From assembly GCA_030592605.1 (NCBI GenBank), contig JAUVIT010000131.1, forward strand, positions 1 through 6,055: a stretch of 6,055 nucleotides of DNA, written 5' to 3'. The notes beneath the pieces were generated by a model, which did no database searches, was not told the origin of the DNA, and was given only the letters and a program-made list of their open reading frames with translations. Shown here piece after piece: positions 1 to 6,055 of the stretch. The stretch is from Bacteroidota bacterium. Lineage in GTDB: Bacteria > Bacteroidota > Bacteroidia > Bacteroidales > GCA-2748055. Each line of letters opens with the position of its first letter. Position 1 is the first letter of the stretch. Both the position numbers and the translations under genes were made by a program.

Positions 1-1746
1 ATAATCACATCCTCCTCCGTTCTGATGTATCGCTTCCCAAAGATTGTTCTGGTATTCCGGATACCATTTTTGTGGGAAGGGATCGCGCTGGGGTCCGAAA
101 TTCAACCAGAGGTCGGTGAGTGGTTGGAGAATGGCTATATTTGCCCGTGGGCTTGCATTTTGGAGAAGATAGGAAATGCGGGCCTTGTAATCGGACCACC
201 TCCTGAAATAGGGCCACCAGGTGTTTCGTTCATTGAAATAGGCCCCGTACCGGATCCATCCGGGAAAGGGTGCTTCCAGGGGGGAATAGTTGAAGCCATG
301 CAGAATAGAATGATTTACCCCCGAGATATTGCTCTGGTCGCCGGCAACCTTGATATTTTCCAGGGTGGCCATAAAGGCCATGGAGGTATTGGTAATCTCT
401 TCACAGCTCACTACATTTTTGCCTGCAAGTGCAGCCCCTGAGGCCACATATTTATTTACCAGGGTGGGAGCTCTTCCGGCCAATCCTGTGGAGGGATATG
501 CTCTTCCCACCGCCCGTGATAACCAGGTTTCACACTCGGGAATATCAATCTCCATACTTGCCTCAAGCGGGTGCATACCCCGGCCATAGGCCTGCATGCG
601 GGACTTGACATTGTTTTTATGGCACCACTCATTAAAGGTATCGATAAAGCGCTCTTTGAAGAGTTCTATCCGGGTAAGATAAAAATCCAGTTCCACACGC
701 TTGAGCATCGATGTCACTTCCTCTGAGAATTTCGTTCCATACTCCTCTTCAAGAGGATTTCCCATATGACCCACTTTCTTCAGCACAAAAGGAAAATATG
801 GAAGGATGGAATATCCCCGCCGGATTTCAAATTCACCCGGTAGATCATCATTCCAGTTTGCACCCTCTAGCTCCATGCTGTCGCAGAACATGGCCCTGAC
901 ATACTCCCCCATATTCCCGACCCTCCCCGAGATAATTCCGGAGATTCTGTTCAGGTATTTATCAGTTGCCGATTTGCTGTAATGATTCAGCACCGGACCA
1001 GAAGCACCGGGTGCTCCATTGATCACTGCCATGTACCCGGTAAGTTTGACCACATAGTACAGCACATGTTTACCAGCAGGAACATCAATGCTTAGTACTT
1101 CGTTGGTGATACTACTCATCAGATCTTCTCCTTCCATAAACTCATTGGAAATCTTAGGGAGAAGGCGCGCCATTTGAAGCTCCCTGTACACCGTTTTATT
1201 TCTTGAATGGATATCCGGGTCCACCCGGTCCACGAGCTCATCTATTTTGAAGTGATACGATTGCCCCCCCTCCAGGTCAATGGTCTCTATAGTCACCATT
1301 TGGGATTGATCCTCCTTTTTCAAAAACTCCCCACCAAAAGGCCAGCCGGAGCCCACAATCATATCACAGATCATTCCGCGATCCTTTGCTCCCTGCAGGG
1401 CCACCTGTAACATATCCAGCCCCTTCTCTTCAAAGATGGTCAGCGCTTCATATCCCACAGGATCGGACCCTTCCGGAAAAGCAATGGGATTGATCTCAAC
1501 CCCTCCGATCCCTGCCACCTGCATCACGTCCAGTTCCCGTAAAATCTCTTTCTCAGCCAGCCTGTTTCCATTCCACCACCATCGTACAAATAGCCTGGAA
1601 TCGGCCGGGGGATCCTGGAATCCTTTGAAGTACTCGTCCACATTACCATCCTGAAGAAGGGGATTTACACATCCCAGGAAGGAATCCATAAAAAGTGTTC
1701 CCGATGTAACAAGGAGGCTGTTCTTAAAAAAGGTTCTTCTCTTCAT
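1..1746 (-). CDS. GH106-like alpha-L-rhamnosidase, exported (3' end cut by window edge)
   Basis: Likely releases terminal L-rhamnose from glycans in the periplasm or at the cell surface. The frame is open without a stop from ATG 1746 to base 1: 582 codons, perhaps half to two thirds of a usual GH106 protein. The N-terminus MKRRTFFKNSLL (RR at 3-4) resembles a Tat-type signal, and F23-L24-G25-C26 is a loose lipobox, so it may be a lipoprotein. GH106-type landmarks in order: PPADSRLFVRWWWNGN (46-61), AGIGGVEINP (78-87), GSGWPFGG (132-139), FCDSMELEGANW (from 287), RMQAYG (383-388), IPECET (402-407), SCEEIT (447-452), HGFNY (483-487) and NERNTWW (505-511). The glutamates in the IPECET and SCEEIT segments are my best candidates for the catalytic pair, by memory of the Bacteroides enzymes, not by alignment. 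It is last of three same-strand genes, 24 bp after the aldolase stop. Family call is firm; exact substrate is not. Confidence 0.86.
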   Translation of the reverse strand, partial: MKRRTFFKNSLLVTSGTLFMDSFLGCVNPLLQDGNVDEYFKGFQDPPADSRLFVRWWWNGNRLAEKEILRELDVMQVAGIGGVEINPIAFPEGSDPVGYEALTIFEEKGLDMLQVALQGAKDRGMICDMIVGSGWPFGGEFLKKEDQSQMVTIETIDLEGGQSYHFKIDELVDRVDPDIHSRNKTVYRELQMARLLPKISNEFMEGEDLMSSITNEVLSIDVPAGKHVLYYVVKLTGYMAVINGAPGASGPVLNHYSKSATDKYLNRISGIISGRVGNMGEYVRAMFCDSMELEGANWNDDLPGEFEIRRGYSILPYFPFVLKKVGHMGNPLEEEYGTKFSEEVTSMLKRVELDFYLTRIELFKERFIDTFNEWCHKNNVKSRMQAYGRGMHPLEASMEIDIPECETWLSRAVGRAYPSTGLAGRAPTLVNKYVASGAALAGKNVVSCEEITNTSMAFMATLENIKVAGDQSNISGVNHSILHGFNYSPLEAPFPGWIRYGAYFNERNTWWPYFRRWSDYKARISYLLQNASPRANIAILQPLTDLWLNFGPQRDPFPQKWYPEYQNNLWEAIHQNGGGCDY

Positions 1747-1770
1747 AGCTGCTATAATGTTATCTGGGAA

Positions 1771-2883
1771 CTACCCTTTTGCCACGCTTCTGCGGTAATT
1801 CTCCACCTCCCAATTATCAATAAAACTGATTTGCTCGCCGGTCATAAAATGAGGACCGCCAAACTGCTCTGAAAGATATGAGATCTTCATCATATCTGTG
1901 AATACCTCCAGAACAGTCCGGATGGAAAGCTCACTCTCTTCAATAATAATCAGGCCTCCCTCTTCTTCCACAAGCACTTTAGGAAAATATCCATTTGTAT
2001 TCTCAAATTCCTTTAAGCTATCCCCTGTCTCTTTCCGCTTCCCTCCTTTTTCAATAAACAGGTAGTTGGATTTACAGTAGACTATTATATCCGGAGTGAA
2101 GGGCCTGCTGATCTTCTGGTATTGATCGCTGTTTGCTGAGAAATGACTATACAATGGACTTCTGAAGGCCTTTGATACCAGGTTCCTTGAAGCATAATGA
2201 TCCGACACAATGGAGGCCAGCTCTGATTGATATGCTTCCATCATTCCTGAAGGAAGCTCCAGATCCTTTCCTTCACTGATCCTGGATTCAACGGACTTGT
2301 AGATGTCTTTCACTTCAGAGGGGCTGTTGGCTCCAACAAAGATCCCGTGATTCTGCAAAAAAATGATCTTAGGTTCGGAACCATAACTCTTTCGATAAGT
2401 CCGGATCTCTGCCTGAAGTTTCTTGAACAGGATATAGCCCGGATCGGTGTACTCCACGTAAAGAGCTTCACTTCCGAACCGTTCCTCTACCTCTTGCTGT
2501 GCATCATTGGCACACATCACTGCATTGATAATGGTAGGGTGGGTATGAACGACATATGCATAATCGATCAGGTTATGCAGAGATGTTTCCACCGATGGAC
2601 GCAAATTCTCGGGAGAGATGATGGCTCTTTGCATATCACTTTTAACCTGCTCTTCCCTTAAAACTGAATCCTCACTGTATGTATTCTCCTCCATTTCCCC
2701 CAACTTCTGCCTGGAGAGGCATACAAATCCGCCTTCGCTGATCCCTGCCAATGGGATCCCGCTGGCCTAAATCCAGATCCGCTCATCATCCTTGAAAGAG
2801 GTGTTTCCTCCTCCGGCAATCACGTAGGCAGTATCATTCCCGTAATGCCTGGAGATCTCTATCAACTCATCAATATTACTCAT
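1771..2883 (-). pseudogene. Class II aldolase/adducin-family sugar-phosphate aldolase, interrupted by an amber codon
   Basis: Read from ATG 2883, the gene is 370 codons plus a TAG stop, with an in-frame TAG at codon 39. The family uses a divalent metal to split ketose phosphates into dihydroxyacetone phosphate and an aldehyde. Visible motifs: A-G-G-G-N-T-S (23-29), expected to bind phosphate; W-I-stop-A-S-G (37-42), where lysine is expected; P-S-V-E-T (E99) and H103; H-T-H-P (H113, H115) and N-H-G (H179), the likely metal ligands. The C-terminal part (about 225-370) resembles the aldolase half of aldolase/dehydrogenase fusions, but no dehydrogenase domain follows. Lying 16 bp after rhaT and 24 bp before the rhamnosidase gene, it is probably the rhamnulose-1-phosphate aldolase of the locus (inference). 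The upstream start is preferred because the shorter frame from TTG 2751 lacks the glycine-rich motif. The intact remaining frame suggests recent loss or a base error. Confidence 0.8.
2767..2769 (-). other. In-frame amber (TAG) codon within the aldolase gene
   Basis: The plus strand reads cta at this place, giving TAG on the coding strand between ATT (Ile38) and GCC (Ala40). The frame is the same on both sides, so this is a substitution, not a frameshift. The surrounding motif W-I-x-A-S-G normally carries lysine at x. AAG to TAG needs one base change. If real, translation from ATG 2883 stops after 38 residues. Confidence 0.85.
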
Positions 2884-2899
2884 TCTTTGTATTGTATGT

Positions 2900-3952
2900 C
2901 TAAAGTGAATTTCCAATGCCCACAAGAAAAACAGAGAGCAGGATCACTGAGATACCTGCAATGATGGTCCACTTTGTTTTCCTGGCAACACCCTTCCATT
3001 CCTTGCGGTATATCCCCCACATATTTGCAGTCAGTATGATGGTTGACATGTGAAGGATCCAGGAGCTTGCGCCATTTCCCAGTTTACTCTCACCCATCCC
3101 GTAAAAGAAGAACTGTAGGAACCATGTGGTACCGGCTAATGCTGAGAACATTAGGTTCCTGACGATGGGGGAATTTTTGTTAACAAAGTCGCCATAGGAC
3201 TTATTCTTAATGCTTAAGATGGTGGTCCATATTAAATTGGTGCTTAATCCACCCCAAAGAATCACAACGAAAGTTACGTTATTCTGGAAAAGTGGATTGC
3301 ACCCGGTAGCGACAGCGGCCTCCGCCATGGGCTTTCCTGCTTCGATACCAAAATTAAAAAATGAACTTAGGATGCCAGACAGCACAGCAATGATAAGCCC
3401 TTTCACCAGGCTGAACTCCGGTACACTGGCCTTTTGAGCTTCCTTTGAGAGCTCACGTTCCTTCATCATACCTGCTTTCCCAGAAAGACCAATACCTATA
3501 AGGCATACAAGTACACCCAGGAGCACCAGCTGACCTCCCTGGGTGCCCATCATATCCGTAAAAGATATTTTTCCCTCTGTGGGATTGATATTATAATAAA
3601 TGGAAGGGACAATGGCCCCAAAAGCCGCACAGAATCCAAGCACCACCGAGTTTCCCAGAGACATGCCCAGGTACCTGACTCCCAAACCATATGAAAGTCC
3701 TCCAATACCCCAGAGCAAACCCATAAGAAAGGTGAAATAAAAGATCTGACTGGAGCTTGCCGCAATAATTTCAGCGAATCCAGGAACTGTCAGCCAGGCC
3801 GCCAGAGGAGGTACGATCAACCAGGAAAAAAGTCCCCCAACGATCCAGTAACTTTCCCAGGCCCATCCTTTGACCTTATTGAAAGGCATGTAAAAACTTC
3901 CTGACGCAATCCCTCCAATGGAATGATACAGTACTCCCAACAATGCTTGCAT
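2900..3952 (-). CDS. rhaT: L-rhamnose/proton symporter RhaT
   Basis: Imports L-rhamnose across the inner membrane by proton symport (RhaT family of the drug/metabolite transporter superfamily). The 350 residues match the usual length of about 344. The N-terminal segment with GSFYMPFNKVKGWAWESYW (about 18-36) is a strong RhaT signature. Ten hydrophobic segments can be counted, at about residues 3-24, 34-56, 68-92, 97-119, 139-160, 182-203, 222-247, 265-287, 294-315 and 324-348, the ten-helix pattern of the family. A charged loop rich in K and E (about 163-178) separates the two halves. There is no cleavable signal. ATG 3952 puts the first helix at the very N-terminus as in the family; no clear Shine-Dalgarno is seen. 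It is first in the minus-strand operon, 16 bp ahead of the aldolase, and faces the hydrolase gene across 175 bp. Other substrates such as related 6-deoxy sugars cannot be excluded. Confidence 0.93.
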   Translation of the reverse strand: MQALLGVLYHSIGGIASGSFYMPFNKVKGWAWESYWIVGGLFSWLIVPPLAAWLTVPGFAEIIAASSSQIFYFTFLMGLLWGIGGLSYGLGVRYLGMSLGNSVVLGFCAAFGAIVPSIYYNINPTEGKISFTDMMGTQGGQLVLLGVLVCLIGIGLSGKAGMMKERELSKEAQKASVPEFSLVKGLIIAVLSGILSSFFNFGIEAGKPMAEAAVATGCNPLFQNNVTFVVILWGGLSTNLIWTTILSIKNKSYGDFVNKNSPIVRNLMFSALAGTTWFLQFFFYGMGESKLGNGASSWILHMSTIILTANMWGIYRKEWKGVARKTKWTIIAGISVILLSVFLVGIGNSL

Positions 3953-4019
3953 ATGCTACGTGTTTCAGATTTACAGAAAAACTGATCTTTTTGTCAAAGC
4001 CTAAAAATACAACCTTTTA

Positions 4020-4048
4020 AAAATATAGCTGCATTCAGCTTTCATCAA
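4020..4048 (-). promoter_or_regulatory. Possible Bacteroidota-type promoter for rhaT
   Basis: On the minus strand a TTG (4048-4046) is followed after 18 bases by TATATTTT (4027-4020). This resembles the Bacteroidota consensus of TTTG near -33 and TAnnTTTG near -7 (one mismatch in the -7 box). It would give a leader of about 60 bases before rhaT. It is found by eye in AT-rich DNA, so chance is a real alternative. Confidence 0.3.
4027..4040. promoter_or_regulatory. Inverted repeat AGCTG-N4-CAGCT, possible operator
   Basis: A perfect 5-base inverted repeat with a CATT centre lies between the two boxes of the proposed rhaT promoter. That is a natural place for a repressor or activator to bind. 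The arms are short, so the case rests on position. No regulator gene is in the window to pair with it. Confidence 0.3.
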
Positions 4049-4097
4049 TGCACATTTTGACTTTTAAGTTGCATTATTTGGGACTGGGATTTGGAAC

Positions 4098-4117
4098 TTT
4101 GATAACTTAGTATCAAA
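4098..4117. promoter_or_regulatory. Perfect palindrome TTTGATA-N6-TATCAAA, possible operator
   Basis: Two 7-base arms match perfectly around ACTTAG, ending 10 bases before the hydrolase ATG at 4128. The size and half-site spacing suit a dimeric regulator; if transcribed it could also form a weak hairpin close to the start codon. A poor -7-like box, GAACTTTG (4094-4101), overlaps its left arm, with a TTG at 4069-4071 that is rather far upstream (22-base spacer). The motif AACTT recurs around it (4095, 4104 and 4116), so the site may be more complex than one palindrome. Confidence 0.45.
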
Positions 4118-4127
4118 CTTTAGAAGT

Positions 4128-5048
4128 ATGAAAGGTCTGATTAATTTCATTTTACCATTGGCTTTAGGGATCCTCACTCCTATTGCCTGTCATGCTCAGG
4201 AAGAGATGCCGTCCTTCAAACTTGCTGTAGCACAGATGCGAGTGGTGGGTGGAGCACTTGATGTCAACCTGGAACATGCCGGAGAAATGATTGAGGAAGC
4301 TGCGGAACACGGAGCTCAGGTTGTGCTGTTACCCGAGGCCATGGATCTTGGGTGGACCGATCCTTCTGCACTTACCATGGCCGAACCTGTCCCTGGAGGA
4401 AAGAGCGCCCAGCTCCTGAGTAGTATGGCAAAAAAGCATCAGATATATATCTGTTCTGGTTTAATTGAAAAAGATGGGGAGAAAGTATATAATAGCGCGG
4501 TACTGGTTAATCCCATGGGGAAGGTGATCCTGCTACATCGGAAGATCAATGAGCTGGATATCGGTCATCCCTATTATGCCCTGGGACAAAGTCTGCAGGT
4601 GGTTCACACCGATCTGGGTAACATCGGCGTCATGATTTGTGCCGATGCCAGCACGGGCAAGCAGGAGATTCCGCGAGTTTTATCCTATATGGGAGCAGAT
4701 GTGATCCTATCTCCCAGCACCTGGGCCGTACCGGCCGATCATAACAACATAGATAATCCATATGGAGACACATGGTGGAAGGCCTATAAACCAGTGGCAG
4801 AAGATTTTCGTGTCTGGATCGCCAGTTGCAGCAATGTGGGTTGGATGACCGGGGGACCTTGGCAGGGCTGGAAAGCAATTGGCTGTTCAATGGTTATTGG
4901 TCCGGGTGGAAAGGAGGTCATGAATGCTCCTTACGGTGACAATGCCGATACCATACTTTACGTGGATATCAAACCTGAACCCAGGCCCGGACAGGGAACC
5001 ACCTGGCACAACTACTGGAAAAAACAGGAAGAATCCACCCTGTATTAG
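4128..5048 (+). CDS. Exported carbon-nitrogen hydrolase (nitrilase superfamily)
   Basis: Hydrolyses a C-N bond, most often an amide, carbamoyl or nitrile group; the substrate is unknown. The 306-residue protein starts with a hydrophobic signal (about 4-20) and a probable signal peptidase I site after C21-H22-A23, before Q24. A lipoprotein anchored at C21 is less likely because P18 spoils the lipobox. The catalytic triad of the superfamily is visible: E70 in LLPEAMDLGW, K139 in LLHRKINELD and C171 in GVMICADAS. The late strand IGCSMVIGPGGKEV (about 250-263) is also typical. Most members are cytoplasmic, so export is the odd point. The gene diverges from rhaT and its stop is 4 bp from that of the convergent oxidoreductase. 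Linkage to rhamnose genes suggests work on an N-substituted sugar or amide released with glycan, but this is a guess. Confidence 0.88.
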   Translation: MKGLINFILPLALGILTPIACHAQEEMPSFKLAVAQMRVVGGALDVNLEHAGEMIEEAAEHGAQVVLLPEAMDLGWTDPSALTMAEPVPGGKSAQLLSSMAKKHQIYICSGLIEKDGEKVYNSAVLVNPMGKVILLHRKINELDIGHPYYALGQSLQVVHTDLGNIGVMICADASTGKQEIPRVLSYMGADVILSPSTWAVPADHNNIDNPYGDTWWKAYKPVAEDFRVWIASCSNVGWMTGGPWQGWKAIGCSMVIGPGGKEVMNAPYGDNADTILYVDIKPEPRPGQGTTWHNYWKKQEESTLY

Positions 5049-5052
5049 GATA

Positions 5053-6055
5053 CTAAAGGGAAGGGAATTTCCAGGGAGCCCTGTACTTTGGCGTAAGCAA
5101 TGCATCGGCCTTTTCAGAACTGGTGATCCTGCGTTGCTTCTCATCATAAACCACACGATCATTGGCCCAGCAGGCAATGTTACCCAGGTGTGCATAAAGG
5201 GCCGAACGGTGACCAAATTCTATTTCCGCATTCAGTGAGTCCCCATATCGGATGGCCCTGATAAAATTCTCACAATGATTGAGATGTGATTCATGGTCGC
5301 TGACTTGCTCAGGGACTTCCTCCATGCGCAACTCGTCCCCATTTCGTTCAGGGAAAATCCGCCACTTGTCCCGATCCGCCACCAGGGTACCATTGCTCCC
5401 GATAAACTTCACACCATAGCCTTGATCGTAGGGTCCTCTCTCCACCCCGCCATTATGCTCCCATATCATATTGTACCCATCCATCTCCCAGAGAACCGTC
5501 AGGGTATCGGGCATCTCAAGGGCCCTATCCCTGTTGGCGAAGTTCCCTCCCAGGGCCTGCACAGATAATGGAGCGGATTTCACATCCATGGCCCACAGCC
5601 CCATATCGATCAGGTGGACTCCCCAATCACTTAACAATCCTCCACCGTAATCCCGAAACATCCTCCAGGAGCCATGGAAGCGGTTCTTGTTAAAGGGACG
5701 TTCAGGTGCCGGCCCCAACCAGCGGTCATAATCCACGCCCTCAGGAACCTCTGAATCGCTTACCGGCATATTGCCCGCACCATAATTAAAATTACCCCAG
5801 AATTTCACCTGACGGATAGTTCCCAGCTTGCCGGACTTAACAAAATCAATGGCAGTAAGCCAGTGAGTACCACTTCTTTGTTGCTGACCCACCTGGACCA
5901 GGCTCTTGTACTTCCTGGCTGCATCCAACATCACATTGATCTCCCCAACCGAGTTGGCCAGGGGCTTCTCCACATACACATGCTTCCCTGCCTGGCAAGC
6001 CTCCACAGTGGGCAGACAGTGCCAATGATCGGGCGTTCCAATTATCACAGCATCA
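5053..6055 (-). CDS. Gfo/Idh/MocA-family oxidoreductase (5' end cut by window edge)
   Basis: An NAD(P)-dependent sugar-type oxidoreductase; substrate unknown. 333 complete codons are visible before the TAG stop. The frame continues past the right edge (D-A-V-I-I-G-T-P-D-H-W-H), so the GTG at 6048 is an internal valine and not the start. Numbering from that valine: TPDHWH (5-10) closes the nucleotide-binding fold, VEKPLAN (26-32) contains the family's catalytic lysine K28, WLGPAPERPFN (110-120) and WRMFRDYGGG (128-137) are typical of the large Bacteroidota and Planctomycetota members, and DWGVHLID (141-148) gives the active-site H145 and D148. The missing N-terminus should hold the glycine-rich GxGxxG motif and often a Tat signal in this subgroup. 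It converges on the hydrolase gene with 4 bp between stops and is not part of the rhaT operon. Confidence 0.9.
   Translation of the reverse strand, partial: DAVIIGTPDHWHCLPTVEACQAGKHVYVEKPLANSVGEINVMLDAARKYKSLVQVGQQQRSGTHWLTAIDFVKSGKLGTIRQVKFWGNFNYGAGNMPVSDSEVPEGVDYDRWLGPAPERPFNKNRFHGSWRMFRDYGGGLLSDWGVHLIDMGLWAMDVKSAPLSVQALGGNFANRDRALEMPDTLTVLWEMDGYNMIWEHNGGVERGPYDQGYGVKFIGSNGTLVADRDKWRIFPERNGDELRMEEVPEQVSDHESHLNHCENFIRAIRYGDSLNAEIEFGHRSALYAHLGNIACWANDRVVYDEKQRRITSSEKADALLTPKYRAPWKFPSL

Noticed and set aside
25..441. 138-codon plus-strand open frame
   Set aside because: It lies antisense within the rhamnosidase gene, whose own frame shows many family motifs; the plus-strand translation has no recognisable domain.
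1..1746. Possible frameshift in the rhamnosidase gene
   Set aside because: Reading every codon from 1746 to 1 gave one continuous frame with conserved motifs in the right order and no stop; it is only cut by the window edge.
2347..2661. 104-codon plus-strand open frame
   Set aside because: Antisense shadow of the aldolase gene, opposite the conserved H-T-H-P and N-H-G segments.
1771..2751. Aldolase as an intact gene starting at TTG 2751
   Set aside because: This start drops the glycine-rich A-G-G-G-N-T-S motif that is plainly encoded just upstream in the same frame, so it is a product of the amber codon rather than the true start.
2767..2769. TAG read as an amino acid (pyrrolysine or a reassigned code)
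   Set aside because: TAG closes four genes in this window, pyrrolysine is not expected in Bacteroidota, and the expected residue is an ordinary lysine one base change away.
4630..5238. Minus- and plus-strand open frames of 86 to 109 codons around the hydrolase/oxidoreductase junction
   Set aside because: They overlap well-supported genes in other frames and show no family features.
6046..6048. GTG as the start of the oxidoreductase
   Set aside because: The frame stays open to the window edge, and the D-A-V-I-I-G-T-P-D-H motif places this valine about 100 residues into the nucleotide-binding domain.

Overview
The window looks like a piece of a Bacteroidota genome carrying part of an L-rhamnose utilisation locus. 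The assignment rests on the protein set: a signal-bearing GH106-type rhamnosidase, a RhaT symporter, a large Gfo/Idh/MocA oxidoreductase of the kind common in polysaccharide degraders, and an exported carbon-nitrogen hydrolase. Weak or absent Shine-Dalgarno sequences and AT-rich upstream DNA fit as well. A genus cannot be named from this sequence.

Layout. Positions 1-3952 hold three genes on the minus strand, read right to left: rhaT (3952-2900), a class II aldolase gene (2883-1771) and a GH106-like alpha-L-rhamnosidase gene (1746 to beyond the left edge). Gaps of 16 and 24 bp suggest one operon. The 175-bp stretch 3953-4127 is a divergent intergenic region with two perfect inverted repeats and a possible rhaT promoter. 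On the plus strand, 4128-5048 encodes an exported nitrilase-superfamily hydrolase. It meets the 3' end of a minus-strand Gfo/Idh/MocA oxidoreductase gene (6055-5053, start beyond the right edge) with only 4 bp between the two stop codons.

How the genes work together (inference). The rhamnosidase would release L-rhamnose from plant- or algal-type glycans outside the cytoplasm, RhaT would import it with a proton, and the aldolase would act late in the pathway, probably on rhamnulose 1-phosphate. The isomerase and kinase are not in this window. The hydrolase and the oxidoreductase could modify substituted or oxidised sugars, but nothing here proves it.

The most notable observation is an in-frame amber codon at position 39 of the aldolase gene, exactly where the family is expected to have the lysine of a W-I-K-A-S-G motif. 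The rest of the frame is intact for 331 codons. This looks like a recent single-base inactivation or a sequence error. I see no RNA genes, CRISPR arrays, insertion sequences, attachment sites or clear intrinsic terminators, and no gene-free stretch longer than 175 bp. I found no convincing new system; the value lies in the broken aldolase, the divergent control region and the linked exported hydrolase.
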